Below are positions 27,046-37,240 of a stretch of DNA of 64,000 bases, piece after piece. The DNA is from Desulfoscipio geothermicus (GTDB lineage: Bacteria > Bacillota > Desulfotomaculia > Desulfotomaculales > Desulfallaceae): assembly GCA_016841645.1 (NCBI GenBank), contig JAENYS010000004.1, positions 62,001 through 126,000 on the forward strand, in the 5' to 3' direction. The position numbers and the translations under genes are program-made. How positions within the stretch are numbered: position 1 is the stretch's first letter; each line of letters begins with the position of its first letter. The notes beneath the pieces were generated by a model. That model saw only the letters and a list, made by a program, of their open reading frames with translations, was not told where the DNA came from and made no database searches.

Positions 27046-28398
27046 CTACAGGCTAGTTACTATTTCCCTGAATAAATCGCCCCGCTCCTCATAATTGTTA
27101 AACATATCCCAGCTGGCACAGGCCGGTGACAGCAGTACCACATTACCGGGGTGAGCCGCGTTGTGGGCCATAACTACCGCCTCGTGAAAACCGGGTGCCC
27201 TTAATATGTTATTACAGCCCGCCGCCCGGGCAGCCTGTTCTACCTCATCCGCGCACTCACCCAACACCACTAGTACCCGCACTTTTTGCTTAATTAGCCG
27301 GGCAAACTCAGTGAAGTCATTACCCTTATTACGCCCTCCGGCCAACAAGACAATGGGCCTATCATAGGCCTCTAGTGCCTTAATGCTGGCATCGGGGTTG
27401 GTTCCCTTGGAATCGTTAACATACAGCACGCCGTTCTTTTTCGCCACTGTTTCCAACCGGTGTTCTACCCCGGAAAAGGAACGCATGGTACGGGCCAGCA
27501 CCTCAGGTCCAATCCCCAAAGCATAGGCGGACGCCACTGCAGCTAAAGCGTTTTCCAAGTTATGTACTCCGGGGATAGCCACCTCATGAGCCGGCAGAAT
27601 ATCCGTGTCCGTACCTTTTTGGCGCACTGTTATCATATCCCCGCGGACAAGGACTCCTTCTTTTAAATTATGCTTGTGGCTGAAAAATATGACTTGGCCA
27701 CCGGTGGAATCAGCCAGCGCACGTGTTCCGGGATCGTCATAATTAAGTACGGTAAAATCATCCGGCCCCTGCCGGGCAAAAATACGGGCCTTGGCCGCGA
27801 TGTAATTTTCCATTGAGCCGTGGCGGTCCAAATGGTCAGGGGTAATATTAAGTATCGCCGCTACCCGGGGTCGTAAATGGTCAGCCGTCTCTAGCTGAAA
27901 ACTAGAGACTTCAACCACGAGCATATCCCTTGGACCGAATTCTTCCACTACATCAACCAGTGGCCGGCCAATATTGCCTCCTACCATTGTGCGCAGTCCC
28001 GCTGCACGAAATATTTCACCCAAAAGCGTGGTGGTTGTAGTCTTACCGTTTGTGCCGGTAATTGCCACCATAGGAGCACTGGCAAAGCGATAAGCCAACT
28101 CCAGCTCACCAAGCACCGGTATGCCGTACTGCTTGGCAGCAACCACAGGCGGCACGCTCGGTGGCACACCGGGGCTGACTACCACCATATCGAACTCTCC
28201 TTCCCGTACTTCAGGGTAATTCCCCAGTTCGGCCTGCAAACCGGCATGTAAAAGTTCATCAAGCGCACTGCCTAATTTCACTATGTCCTGATTATCCGTG
28301 AGCACCACAACAGCATCCTTGCGCAGTAAAAAGTTAGCTACCGCAATACCGCTTTTTCCGGCCCCCACTACCAAGAACCTTTTCCCTTTTATATCCAA
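27046..28398 (-). CDS. murD: UDP-N-acetylmuramoyl-L-alanine-D-glutamate ligase
   Basis: The 450-residue product shows KRFLVVGAGKSGIAVANFLL at the N-terminus, the ATP loop MVAITGTNGKTTTTTLLGEI and VEHRLETVAKKNGVLYVNDS with KGTNPDA, all typical of MurD. It adds D-glutamate to the growing peptide stem. It follows mraY by 31 bases and belongs to the same transcript. Confidence 0.97.
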   Translation of the reverse strand: MDIKGKRFLVVGAGKSGIAVANFLLRKDAVVVLTDNQDIVKLGSALDELLHAGLQAELGNYPEVREGEFDMVVVSPGVPPSVPPVVAAKQYGIPVLGELELAYRFASAPMVAITGTNGKTTTTTLLGEIFRAAGLRTMVGGNIGRPLVDVVEEFGPRDMLVVEVSSFQLETADHLRPRVAAILNITPDHLDRHGSMENYIAAKARIFARQGPDDFTVLNYDDPGTRALADSTGGQVIFFSHKHNLKEGVLVRGDMITVRQKGTDTDILPAHEVAIPGVHNLENALAAVASAYALGIGPEVLARTMRSFSGVEHRLETVAKKNGVLYVNDSKGTNPDASIKALEAYDRPIVLLAGGRNKGNDFTEFARLIKQKVRVLVVLGECADEVEQAARAAGCNNILRAPGFHEAVVMAHNAAHPGNVVLLSPACASWDMFNNYEERGDLFREIVTSL

Positions 28399-28429
28399 AA
28401 AAATACCCTCTTTTATGAATTTTCACCTT

Positions 28430-29428
28430 TTAATGCCAGGCAATAAAACCATACATGCCCAGCATCGCAAACATTATTGACACCAGCCAAAAGGTGCGTA
28501 CTACACGCTGTTCGCTCCAACCGCCCAGCTCAAAATGATGATGAAGGGGGCTCATACGAAAAACTCGCCGCCCAAATACTTGAAATGAAAAAACCTGCAG
28601 AATTACTGAAAGGGCTTCCAACACATAGATACCCCCGATTATCAACAGGAAAAGCTCGCTACCTGTAATCACCGCTGCTGCGCCCAAAGCACCGCCCAGA
28701 GCCAGCGACCCCGTATCGCCCATAAAAATCCGGGCGGGGTGCCGGTTGTAAAACAAAAACCCCAGGCACCCGCCGACCAGCGCAGCCATGACCAGGGCTA
28801 CCCCCAGCCGGGCGGAGAGCACTCCCACAAACACAAAAGCAGACGCTGCCACCATCGTTACGCCGGCTGCCAGGCCATCTAGGCCATCTGTGAGGTTGAC
28901 TGCATTGGTCGTACCTACAACAACAAGTACAACAAAAGCAACGTAAAGCCAGGTGCCTAATTCCAGTGTCACATTATGGCCGGCAAACAAACTGCTGTAC
29001 GGTACTGAAATACCTGTATTACAGCCCAGCACCGTGATGGCCAGCACTCCCAACAGCGCAGCCAGCAAAATCTGGCCCAGCAGCTTTTCCCGTGCCCGCA
29101 GGCCCAAAGACCGCTTCAGTGCTACTTTAATAAAATCGTCTAAAAAACCAATTAATCCAAAGCCAAAAGCAACACCCAGCACCACCAGAGTATCCCGGTT
29201 ATGCCCGCCCGTAAAAAGCCCTGCAGTAAGTACTCCGATAATGAATATCACCCCACCCATAGTGGGCGTACCAGCCTTGGCAAGGTGCCTGGACGGGCCG
29301 TCGTTGCGGATGTTTTGGCCAAATTTAAGCCATCGCAGCAGTGGGATAAAGACCGGCCCCAAAGCCAGGGTAACAACCAGGGCAATCACAAATGACCATA
29401 CAATATGTGGATCAAAAACCGTACCCAT
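28430..29428 (-). CDS. mraY: Phospho-N-acetylmuramoyl-pentapeptide transferase
   Basis: The 332-residue product has ten membrane segments with the MraY signature residues: KAGTPTMGGVIF, FLDDFIKV, TNAVNLTDGLDGLAAG and MGDTGSLALGG, then PLHHHFELGGWSE near the end. It attaches phospho-MurNAc-pentapeptide to undecaprenyl phosphate, making lipid I. It lies 40 bases after murF in the operon. Confidence 0.98.
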   Translation of the reverse strand: MGTVFDPHIVWSFVIALVVTLALGPVFIPLLRWLKFGQNIRNDGPSRHLAKAGTPTMGGVIFIIGVLTAGLFTGGHNRDTLVVLGVAFGFGLIGFLDDFIKVALKRSLGLRAREKLLGQILLAALLGVLAITVLGCNTGISVPYSSLFAGHNVTLELGTWLYVAFVVLVVVGTTNAVNLTDGLDGLAAGVTMVAASAFVFVGVLSARLGVALVMAALVGGCLGFLFYNRHPARIFMGDTGSLALGGALGAAAVITGSELFLLIIGGIYVLEALSVILQVFSFQVFGRRVFRMSPLHHHFELGGWSEQRVVRTFWLVSIMFAMLGMYGFIAWH

Positions 29429-29468
29429 TTATATTACTCTCCTGATTAATTCTTTTCTCCCAAATAAG

Positions 29469-30857
29469 TCAATTTTTCAACAAATCTTTAATAATTTCCT
29501 CCATGTGCATGCCCCGAGAACCCTTGACTAAAAGCACGTCACCTGACTTCAATACGCTTCGTAATACATCTAGTGCCTCGGCATTGTTTTGGCAGCACAC
29601 TATACCACCCGGCACACCGCCCGCCAGTTGCGCTCCCTGTGCCGTTTCCCGAGAGAGTTGCCCCACGGTGACCAACTGTGCCACTTGATGGCACACTGCC
29701 GCGGCACCCACACGCCGGTGTCCTTTCACCGCCCCGGTGCCCAACTCCAGCATATCACCCAGCACGGCCACCGCCCTCCGGGTACCTGCAGCTATCTCCT
29801 CCAAAGACTGCAGAGCGGCACATGTGGAATCGGGATTAGCGTTATATACATCATTCATTATAGTTACCGTTTCACCATTAATGATCGCATCCGCAATATC
29901 CATACGCATCTCGGAGAGAGTCACCCGAGATAAACCATCAGCGGCCTGCACAGGATTTAAACCAAGCATCATGCCCACTCCAAAGGCTGCCAGGGCATTT
30001 TGCACATTGTGTCTTCCCGGCAAAGGCAAGTATACCTCCTGCCGGATATCACCCATCACTATCGTAAATCGATTGCCGGATCCCTCCCGATGCACCTCAC
30101 TGGCGCAAATATCCAACCCCGGATCCAGGCCAAAGAATAAAACCTTGCCATGACAGCGCGGTGCTTGCTCCCGAGCCAGCTGGCTGTCCCCAGGCAGCAA
30201 AGCGAACCCGTCCACAGGGATATGCTCCAACAGTTCTCCTTTCGCCCGGGCGATGTTGGCCGGTGAGCCTAATCTCTCCAGGTGAGCTACACCGATATTG
30301 GTAATGACAGCGCATGTGGGCCGGGCTATCTGGCAAAGAGCATTGATTTCCCCGGGACCTCGCATAGCCATTTCTACAACAGCAGCTTTATTTTTAGAAT
30401 ATAATTCCAGTAAAGTCAAAGGCAGGCCAATTTCGTTATTAAAATTACCTTTGGTTTTTAAAACCGGCCAGCAGCTTTCCAGCATAGCCGCTACCATATC
30501 CTTGGTAGTAGTTTTGCCGCTGCTGCCAGTGATACCCACTACTGGCACGGCAAACTGCCGGCGGTGATATGCCGCCAAGGCCTGTAAACCAGCCAGAGTG
30601 TCACCAACCTTAATTAACGGCACCTTGGCCTGCACATCCACATACCTGTTTAAAACAAGCGCACCGGCTCCGCCGGCCACGGCCTGGTCAACAAAATCAT
30701 GCGCATCAAATTTTTCTCCGCGCAGGGCAAAGAATAAGTCCCCGGGCAAAACCTGCCGGGTGTCGGTGCAAACCCTGGATACCGTTACGTTCTCATCTCC
30801 GTGCAGCAATCTGCCGCCAATAGCACGGTACACCTCGCCCACCGTCATAGTCTTCAC
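29469..30857 (-). CDS. murF: UDP-MurNAc-tripeptide-D-Ala-D-Ala ligase
   Basis: The 462-residue product has the Mur ligase N-terminal domain (VCTDTRQVLPGDLFFALRGE), the ATP loop GITGSSGKTTTKDMVAAML, NNEIGLPLTLL and MNDVYNANPDSTCAALQSL, which separate MurF from MurE. It adds D-Ala-D-Ala to the stem peptide. ddl, which makes that dipeptide, is not in the cluster. The 112-base gap to murE upstream holds no clear terminator. Confidence 0.97.
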   Translation of the reverse strand: MKTMTVGEVYRAIGGRLLHGDENVTVSRVCTDTRQVLPGDLFFALRGEKFDAHDFVDQAVAGGAGALVLNRYVDVQAKVPLIKVGDTLAGLQALAAYHRRQFAVPVVGITGSSGKTTTKDMVAAMLESCWPVLKTKGNFNNEIGLPLTLLELYSKNKAAVVEMAMRGPGEINALCQIARPTCAVITNIGVAHLERLGSPANIARAKGELLEHIPVDGFALLPGDSQLAREQAPRCHGKVLFFGLDPGLDICASEVHREGSGNRFTIVMGDIRQEVYLPLPGRHNVQNALAAFGVGMMLGLNPVQAADGLSRVTLSEMRMDIADAIINGETVTIMNDVYNANPDSTCAALQSLEEIAAGTRRAVAVLGDMLELGTGAVKGHRRVGAAAVCHQVAQLVTVGQLSRETAQGAQLAGGVPGGIVCCQNNAEALDVLRSVLKSGDVLLVKGSRGMHMEEIIKDLLKN

Positions 30858-30969
30858 CTAAAAAATACCTCCTTAAAAGGACAACGCAATGCCGATTATC
30901 ATTATACGCTATTAATTGAAGATTTTCACTTACCACGTAACAGGTATCAATCAAACTTCTTAATTTGGG

Positions 30970-32454
30970 CTAAGACATTAAACATAATTCCAAAGCCTTT
31001 ATAGCCTCTTCGCGATCGTCGAAGTGCAGGCGTTGGCTACCGGTAATTTGGTAATCTTCGTGACCCTTGCCCGCAATTAGTACTACGTCACCTGGGTTGG
31101 CAGCACTAATGGCCTGCCTAATAGCTTCCCGACGGTCGGGAACAACCGTATAGCAAGCACCCTCCACCTGGCGAACACCGGCCAGAATATCCTCAATAAT
31201 AGCTATTGGATCCTCAGAACGAGGGTTATCGGAAGTCACCACCGCCAGATCACTCATCCGGGCAGCAATCTCACCCATCATGGGACGCTTCGCCCGATCC
31301 CGGTCCCCCCCACAGCCAAACACTGTAATCAACCTACCGGTTGTGATTTCCCGGGCGGTATCCAACACATTTTCCAGCCCATCCGGAGTGTGAGCGTAAT
31401 CTACGACCACGGCAAAATGCTGCCCCCGGTCTACTAGCTCAAAGCGGCCCGGTACTCCGGATACCCGCTCCAGCGCCGCCTTTATCGTAGACAGCGGTAT
31501 ATTGTCCGCCACCCCCGCAGCCACCGCCGCCAGGGCATTATATACATTAAACTTACCCGTCAGCCGCAGCTGCAAATAAGTCATCTCACTACCCGTCATC
31601 GCTTTAAACGCTACCCCCCTGGCCGTCACCCGCACATCCCGGGCTTTAATATCAGCGTCCTTACGCAGCCCATATGTAATTACAGGCACGTGACAAGCTG
31701 CGATAATATGCTCGGCCGCAGGGTCATCAATATTGACCACAGCCCACTTGCGGAGAGGCTTGTGGTTATCCCGCCCCAGCCCGGCAAACAGCAAGCTTTT
31801 GGCTTCCAGGTACTGCTGCATATCACCGTGAAAGTCCAGGTGATCCCGGGTCAGGTTGGTAAACACAGCATTGTCAAATGCGCATCCCTCCACCCGGTGG
31901 AGCGCCAGCGCGTGGGAGCTAACCTCCAAAACTACCGCCTGCACATTTTCAGCGGCCATTTCCGCCAGCAATTTCTGCAAATCGGCTGACTCGGGGGTGG
32001 TATGCTCCACCGGTAATACCCGGTCCCCAATGTAATTATGTATGGTACCAATCAATCCCGTTTTCATACCGTGCTCACGGTATATAGCGTTAATTAAGTT
32101 GGCAGTTGTAGTCTTGCCGTTAGTGCCTGTCACTCCTACCATTTTCAATTTCCGAGCCGGATAATTATAAAAACGTGCTGCCGCCTTAGCCAATGTTTTA
32201 CGGGTGTCCGCCGCCAGCGCCCAAGAAATGCTCCCGGGTACAGGCACCGTTTCCTGCATTATCACGGCGCAGGCACCCCGTTCCACGGCACCGGGCACAT
32301 ACAGGTGACCGTCTGTTTTAAAACCCTTGACGGCCACAAACAAAAAATCTCGTTCCACCTTGCGTGAATCGTAGGCTATACCCCGTACTTGACGGTCCGC
32401 AACCAGCGATACACAGGACAACGACAGTTCCGCCAACAGGTTTGATAATAACAC
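30970..32454 (-). CDS. murE: UDP-MurNAc-dipeptide ligase (third stem residue, probably meso-DAP)
   Basis: The 494-residue product carries GIAYDSRKVERDFLFVAVKG, GVTGTNGKTTTANLINAIYR, and TSDNPRSEDPIAIIEDI near residue 405. The DNPR motif marks MurE that adds meso-diaminopimelate rather than lysine. The amino acid choice is therefore inferred from this motif. It lies 161 bases downstream of spoVD, with a strong hairpin in the gap. Confidence 0.96.
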   Translation of the reverse strand: MLLSNLLAELSLSCVSLVADRQVRGIAYDSRKVERDFLFVAVKGFKTDGHLYVPGAVERGACAVIMQETVPVPGSISWALAADTRKTLAKAAARFYNYPARKLKMVGVTGTNGKTTTANLINAIYREHGMKTGLIGTIHNYIGDRVLPVEHTTPESADLQKLLAEMAAENVQAVVLEVSSHALALHRVEGCAFDNAVFTNLTRDHLDFHGDMQQYLEAKSLLFAGLGRDNHKPLRKWAVVNIDDPAAEHIIAACHVPVITYGLRKDADIKARDVRVTARGVAFKAMTGSEMTYLQLRLTGKFNVYNALAAVAAGVADNIPLSTIKAALERVSGVPGRFELVDRGQHFAVVVDYAHTPDGLENVLDTAREITTGRLITVFGCGGDRDRAKRPMMGEIAARMSDLAVVTSDNPRSEDPIAIIEDILAGVRQVEGACYTVVPDRREAIRQAISAANPGDVVLIAGKGHEDYQITGSQRLHFDDREEAIKALELCLMS

Positions 32455-32517
32455 CCGCAGTCCCCCTTAGTTTATTATTGATTATTTCCATTATTAGAAT
32501 AATTATCCTATTGGTGT

Positions 32518-32560
32518 CTAAAAACACTTCCGCCGGGACGGTTTAATAAGCGCCCGGCGG
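32518..32560 (-). terminator. Terminator-like hairpin between spoVD and murE
   Basis: CCGCCGGG (32530-32537) and CCCGGCGG (32553-32560) form a GC-rich stem with a 15-base loop. On the minus strand it is followed by AAGTGTTTTT. It may end or attenuate the spoVD transcript, so murE and the downstream genes may need their own promoter. Confidence 0.6.
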
Positions 32561-32615
32561 TAAGTTTACATTACCAAATTATAGCATGCATTACTTAATA
32601 ATACGGTATTTGACT

Positions 32616-34823
32616 TTAATCTTCATACGGGTTTAGTATACTGTTCGGTTCTTGTGCAGCATTAGATTCTTTTTTCCATGATGATGGTTGTACATCGTTA
32701 TCTTCATCGGAAGGCGTAAATTTAACCTTCACGGACGTTCCACCGGCTACCTTGGTACCGGGCTTGACACTTTGCGTCACAGCCAAACCACTGCCTTCAG
32801 GCACCAAACGCAAACCGATTTCCTCCAGTAAAGTTCCCACCTGTTTAATAGTCAAACCCTTCAGGTTGGGTACAGTAATTAATTCACCGTCATTACCGTT
32901 TTGCTTTACGGGCTGCAAGTTCAATATCACACTGGTACCGTTCTTAACCTGGCCCCCGGCACCGGGTATCTGCTTATAGACAATATCGCCCTCCCCATTG
33001 GTCTGGTATTGCAACCCCACGGCTTTAAGCATCTTTATAGCCTCGTCAACGGGACAGTGTAACACATTGGGCACTGTAACATTTGTATTTGGTGTCTCAA
33101 CTTCCCAAGGCTGCTTGGGCTTTTTCTGGCCGGGTATTTCAGGCAGACCCATGTAGCGCAAAGTATCCCGGGCAACAGCCTGAAACACCGGAGCCGCTAC
33201 TACCCCACCATAGTACGAACCGCCCTGGGGTTCAGCAATAACCACCAGCATGACCATTTTGGGGTCATCAACTGGTGCCATACCGGCAAAGGATGCCACA
33301 TATTTGCCGCTCACATAACCGCCCTTTTCGCCCACCACCTGGGCTGTTCCGGTTTTTCCTCCCACCCGATAGCCCTCCACAAAAGCATTGCTGCCCGTAC
33401 CTTCGGCCACCACGCTTTCCAACAAATTACGTAACTGGCGAGAAGTCTCCGCCGATACAACCTCGCGCACCTTTTCCGGCTTGATTTTTTCGATGGTTTT
33501 CCCGTTATATCGCAGTTCTTTAACCAGCTGCGGCTTCATCAGCATACCGTCATTGGCTACTGCCGCAGCAGCGGAAATCAATTGAATAGGCGTTACAGCA
33601 ATGGACTGCCCGATGGACATGATAGCGAGATTAAGAATAGTGGCGTTTTTTTGTGGAATAATTATACCGCCGGACTCACCTGGCAAGTTAATACCCATTG
33701 GTGACCCAAATCCAAATGCTTTTATATACTTGTAAAAATTATCTTTACCCAAATCCATACCAACTTTAGCAAATCCGGGGTTACAGGAATTCTGCACCAC
33801 TTCGGCAAAGGTCTGGCTGCCATGACCGCCGGCCTTCCAACAGCGCAGGTTATGGTCGGACACCTTAATAAACCCCGGGTCATAAAAACTATCCCCGACA
33901 TGTACCGTCCCCTCCTCCAAGGCTGAAGCAGCCGTTACAATTTTAAAAGTAGAGCCGGGTTCATAGTTATACCAAATGGCTGGGTTTTTATCCCACACTT
34001 CCCGTGGTTCCTCGATCCAGTTGTTGGGATTAAAGGTAGGCCGGTTGCCCATGGCCAGAATGCCACCCGTCTCCGGATCCATCACAATGGCCAAAGCAAA
34101 CTTGGGATTATACTGGGCCACCACCTTGTCCAGTTCTCTCTCCACAAAATACTGGATGGTTTCATCAATCGTCAATACAAGGTCGTAGCCCGGCTTGGCA
34201 GGTATATATTGGTGAATGGCCTCGGGTATCTGGCGGCCGGCGGCATCATATTCGGTCACAATCCGTCCCGGCTGGCCCCGTAATTCGACATCATAGCTTT
34301 TTTCTATGCCAATAAGTCCTTGATTATCCGTACCTGTAAAACCCAATACATGAGGTGCCAGGGAAGGGTGCAGATAATAACGTTTACTTTCTTCCACAAA
34401 ACCAACGCCCGGAAGATTCAGCTCTCTGATTTTCTTGGAGGTTTCATTATCCACCTTACGCTTTAACCATTCAAAGGAAGACTCTTTTGTCAATTTAGCA
34501 AATAGTTTATCAACATCCATCCCCAATATGGAAGCCAACTTTTCCGCAGTTTCCTGCGGTTCCTTCACAAGGCCGGGCGTAGCATAGATAGAATCCACGC
34601 TAATGCTAGTCACCAATTCATTGCCATTGCGGTCATAAATGGAGCCCCGCTTGGCTTCCACCGGAATATCCCGCATACGCACTTCAAGCGCTTTTTTTTG
34701 CAATTCAGCACCGTGAACAAACTGCACCCAAGCAAGCCTGCTCATTAATATGACAAACAGCCCACTCGCTATAATAAGTACCCAGGTCAACCTTTTGCGC
34801 ATCCCCATATTGGTTCCGTACAT
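32616..34823 (-). CDS. spoVD: SpoVD/FtsI-type class B penicillin-binding protein with PASTA domains
   Basis: The 735-residue product has one N-terminal membrane anchor, a PBP dimerisation domain, and a transpeptidase domain with the three active-site motifs STFK, SCN and KTGT. Two C-terminal PASTA repeats follow (TVPNVLHCPVDEAIKMLKAV; TVPNLKGLTIKQVGTLLEEI). A C-terminal PASTA region is typical of SpoVD. It cross-links peptidoglycan at the septum or spore cortex, paired with SpoVE. ATG at 34823 follows GGAGGTC. It is the only class B PBP in the window, so it may also act in vegetative division. Confidence 0.95.
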   Translation of the reverse strand: MYGTNMGMRKRLTWVLIIASGLFVILMSRLAWVQFVHGAELQKKALEVRMRDIPVEAKRGSIYDRNGNELVTSISVDSIYATPGLVKEPQETAEKLASILGMDVDKLFAKLTKESSFEWLKRKVDNETSKKIRELNLPGVGFVEESKRYYLHPSLAPHVLGFTGTDNQGLIGIEKSYDVELRGQPGRIVTEYDAAGRQIPEAIHQYIPAKPGYDLVLTIDETIQYFVERELDKVVAQYNPKFALAIVMDPETGGILAMGNRPTFNPNNWIEEPREVWDKNPAIWYNYEPGSTFKIVTAASALEEGTVHVGDSFYDPGFIKVSDHNLRCWKAGGHGSQTFAEVVQNSCNPGFAKVGMDLGKDNFYKYIKAFGFGSPMGINLPGESGGIIIPQKNATILNLAIMSIGQSIAVTPIQLISAAAAVANDGMLMKPQLVKELRYNGKTIEKIKPEKVREVVSAETSRQLRNLLESVVAEGTGSNAFVEGYRVGGKTGTAQVVGEKGGYVSGKYVASFAGMAPVDDPKMVMLVVIAEPQGGSYYGGVVAAPVFQAVARDTLRYMGLPEIPGQKKPKQPWEVETPNTNVTVPNVLHCPVDEAIKMLKAVGLQYQTNGEGDIVYKQIPGAGGQVKNGTSVILNLQPVKQNGNDGELITVPNLKGLTIKQVGTLLEEIGLRLVPEGSGLAVTQSVKPGTKVAGGTSVKVKFTPSDEDNDVQPSSWKKESNAAQEPNSILNPYED

Positions 34824-34850
34824 TCACCAAGACCTCCAATTCAGCGCACC

Positions 34851-35378
34851 CTAACCTGTTTTGATACTGGCTTCCCACATACTGACCATATCGGCGAAGG
34901 TTCTAATCAACCAATTTTGACCCCTCTGTTTTTGCACAGAGATGGCGTCATTCGATCCGGCTCCCACGGTATTGCCATCATTAACTGCCACAGTTTGCTT
35001 TTCTATCGGACTAGTCTCCTGCACAACTACAACCCGATCGTTTTGCGGTTTAACCATACCCAGCTTGTGCACCGCTATAGCCTCGATATTTTCCAAACTG
35101 GTTAATTGATTAACCTGGGCATATAAATCATTGCTTTCTATGCGTAGCCGGGTAAGTTCTCTTTCGGCTATGTTGATCCGATAACCGGTAATCAGGACCT
35201 GGGCGAAATAAAAAGCAACAACCACACAACAGCAAAAACTAAGCAACACAAAAACCGTTAAAGCCAGCTGATCCTTTCTAGGCAGACCACGCGCTGCCGA
35301 ATGCCTGCGCGCTCCTCTACCTTGCTTGGGCACCTCAGGTAAGCCATAATATTCCGATTTTTCCCTAGCTACTATCAA
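34851..35378 (-). CDS. ftsL: FtsL-like division protein
   Basis: The 175-residue product has a basic cytoplasmic N-terminus, one membrane segment (LALTVFVLLSFCCCVVVAFYF) and a following heptad-like coiled coil (AERELTRLRIESNDLYAQVN), then a low-complexity tail. This layout and its place between rsmH and spoVD identify FtsL, which with DivIC/FtsB activates septal wall synthesis. Sequence conservation in this family is low, so position carries much of the argument. The start appears to be TTG behind GGGGGAG. Confidence 0.82.
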   Translation of the reverse strand: MIVAREKSEYYGLPEVPKQGRGARRHSAARGLPRKDQLALTVFVLLSFCCCVVVAFYFAQVLITGYRINIAERELTRLRIESNDLYAQVNQLTSLENIEAIAVHKLGMVKPQNDRVVVVQETSPIEKQTVAVNDGNTVGAGSNDAISVQKQRGQNWLIRTFADMVSMWEASIKTG

Positions 35379-35381
35379 AAC

Positions 35382-36377
35382 TTATTCACTCCCCCGGCTG
35401 TTTAGAACAGAGCCTATTTTTTCCACTACCCGCAGCTTAGCGCTGCGCGCTCGAGGGTTTTCTTTCAATTCTTCACCAGACGGAGTAATGGGCCGCCTGG
35501 TCACTAGTTTAATTTGGGGGATTTGGCCGCATACACATACGGGAAACTGCGGTGGGCATTTACACGGCTGGGCCAGTTCTTTAAACGTTTCCTTGGCAAT
35601 GCGATCCTCCAATGAATGAAAGGTAATTACACAAAGCCTGCCCCCTGGTTTAAGCCGCTCTACGGCCGCCCGAAAAGCACCGGCCAAAATATCCAGCTCA
35701 TTATTTACCGCAATGCGTAATGCCTGAAAAGTACGCTTAGCGGGATGCGGCCCTTCCCGGCGGGCCCGGGCTGGAATAGCACTTTTTATGATCTCTACCA
35801 GTTCACCAGTGGTGGAAATTTCGCTATTTTCTCTAAATTTAACAATATAAGCAGCAATTCTGGCTGCCCAGCGTTCTTCGCCGTACCGACTGATCATAGC
35901 GGTCAATTCCTGCTTAGGCAGTTCATTTACCAAATCCCTTGCCGTGACCGGCCCGGTGGCATCCATGCGCATATCCAGCGGTGCATCATGCATATAACTA
36001 AATCCCCGGTCAGGATTGTCCAATTGATAAGAACTTACTCCCAGGTCAAACAGGAAGCCGTCCACAGCATCCAGCCCCAACTCTTCCAGTACCTGAGCCA
36101 GTTTTTTAAAATTGGACCGCACCAGGGTATACCTGCCGACAAAGGGGGATAGTTTAACAACGGCCGCCGCCAGTGCATCAGCATCCTGATCCAGTCCCAC
36201 CAAATGCACTCCAGGACCGGTTGACCCCAACAGAGCACAGGCATGCCCGCCCCCGCCTACGGTGCAGTCGACAAAAACCCCTGCCGTACCGGGGTTTAAT
36301 CCCTTCAGCACTTCACCCACCATTATGGGCCTGTGATTAAAGGAGAAATTGTAATCTTGCAAAAGCAAATGCATCAC
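35382..36377 (-). CDS. rsmH: 16S rRNA (cytosine-1402-N4)-methyltransferase
   Basis: The 331-residue product has the RsmH/MraW blocks [28 protein letters not shown] (SAM binding), [20 protein letters not shown] and [20 protein letters not shown]. It methylates C1402 in the ribosomal P site. It directly follows mraZ at the head of the dcw cluster and leaves a 3-base gap to ftsL. The first codons before HRPIMVGEV may be shorter than drawn. Confidence 0.97.
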   Translation of the reverse strand: MMHLLLQDYNFSFNHRPIMVGEVLKGLNPGTAGVFVDCTVGGGGHACALLGSTGPGVHLVGLDQDADALAAAVVKLSPFVGRYTLVRSNFKKLAQVLEELGLDAVDGFLFDLGVSSYQLDNPDRGFSYMHDAPLDMRMDATGPVTARDLVNELPKQELTAMISRYGEERWAARIAAYIVKFRENSEISTTGELVEIIKSAIPARARREGPHPAKRTFQALRIAVNNELDILAGAFRAAVERLKPGGRLCVITFHSLEDRIAKETFKELAQPCKCPPQFPVCVCGQIPQIKLVTRRPITPSGEELKENPRARSAKLRVVEKIGSVLNSRGSE

Positions 36378-36387
36378 CCTGAATTAA

Positions 36388-36825
36388 TTAAATGCCCAGA
36401 TCAAAATCTACAATCTTTTCGGCTATTTCTTCTACAGACGAAGCAGATTTTGCATTATATTCTTCCCAGCGATTTTTGGACCAAACCTCTACTCGGCTGG
36501 CAATCCCAGCCACTACCACTTCTTTATCCAGTCCGGCGTACTCTCTGAGATTGACCGGTATTAATACTCTCCCCTGTTTATCCAATTCGCACTCGGCAGC
36601 ACCGGCAAAGAAAAATCTAACGAAGGCCCGAGCGTCAGCTCTGGTAAAAGGCAGGGATCGCATTTTTTGTTCCAGTGCCGACCACTCTTGCAGAGGGTAA
36701 GCGAACAAACAGCCGTCCAAACCCTTGGTAACGATGAATTTATCGCCCAAGCCTTCGCGGAAGCGGGCAGGCACAATCAGTCTTCCTTTTGTATCTATAG
36801 TATGCTGGTATTCACCCAAAAACAT
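36388..36825 (-). CDS. mraZ: MraZ transcription factor
   Basis: The 145-residue product begins [20 protein letters not shown] and shows two SpoVT/AbrB-like halves, each with the DxxGR pattern (DTKGR, DKQGR). MraZ binds repeats before its own gene and controls the dcw operon. I start at ATG 36825; the frame stays open for 38 more codons upstream, but those do not match the family. It is the first gene of the cluster. Confidence 0.95.
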   Translation of the reverse strand: MFLGEYQHTIDTKGRLIVPARFREGLGDKFIVTKGLDGCLFAYPLQEWSALEQKMRSLPFTRADARAFVRFFFAGAAECELDKQGRVLIPVNLREYAGLDKEVVVAGIASRVEVWSKNRWEEYNAKSASSVEEIAEKIVDFDLGI

Positions 36826-36950
36826 GCCTGGGCACCCCACTGTACTATATTTAAAAACCACTTTACTCCACTTTGTACCACTATGTATCATTCTATATCT
36901 TTTCAAGATTCCCTTCAATAGTACCCAAGTCCTGATCAAAAATTTACTTT

Positions 36951-36984
36951 AAAAAAAAAATAAACCAGTTACATTAGTAACTGG
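36951..36984 (-). terminator. Terminator of the 79-residue membrane protein gene
   Basis: On the minus strand CCAGTTAC pairs with GTAACTGG and is followed, after TTTAT, by a run of ten or more T. It isolates the gene at 37001 from mraZ. Confidence 0.8.
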
Positions 36985-37000
36985 CATTAAAGGTAAATAT

Positions 37001-37240
37001 TTATATTATTCTATCAAGTAGGTATTTCTTTTTTATAATTTCCCCCCTTCTATTATATATATCAAACCCGGTTGGCTGTGTCATTTTAGTCATTCGATAA
37101 ACAATTATTTCTATCTGCCCGTTTTTCTTTAAATCATCTGCTATATTAAAGTTTTTACCAATTAACTTTACAATTAGTATTGTGCCAATAACCAGCAACA
37201 CGATTGATGAACAAAACATTGCCAAAGCAAACAAAATCAT
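37001..37240 (-). CDS. Small membrane protein of unknown function
   Basis: The 79-residue product has one N-terminal membrane segment (residues 2-27) and a charged, probably cytoplasmic C-terminus with a YNRRGEIIKKKYLL end. I do not recognise the family. Its own terminator follows the gene. The ribosome binding site is weak (GAGCTGA before ATG at 37240), so the exact start is uncertain. Confidence 0.5.
   Translation of the reverse strand: MILFALAMFCSSIVLLVIGTILIVKLIGKNFNIADDLKKNGQIEIIVYRMTKMTQPTGFDIYNRRGEIIKKKYLLDRII

Noticed and set aside
36826-36939. 38-codon N-terminal extension of MraZ
   Set aside because: The family begins at MFLGEYQH, and the added residues match no homologue pattern.
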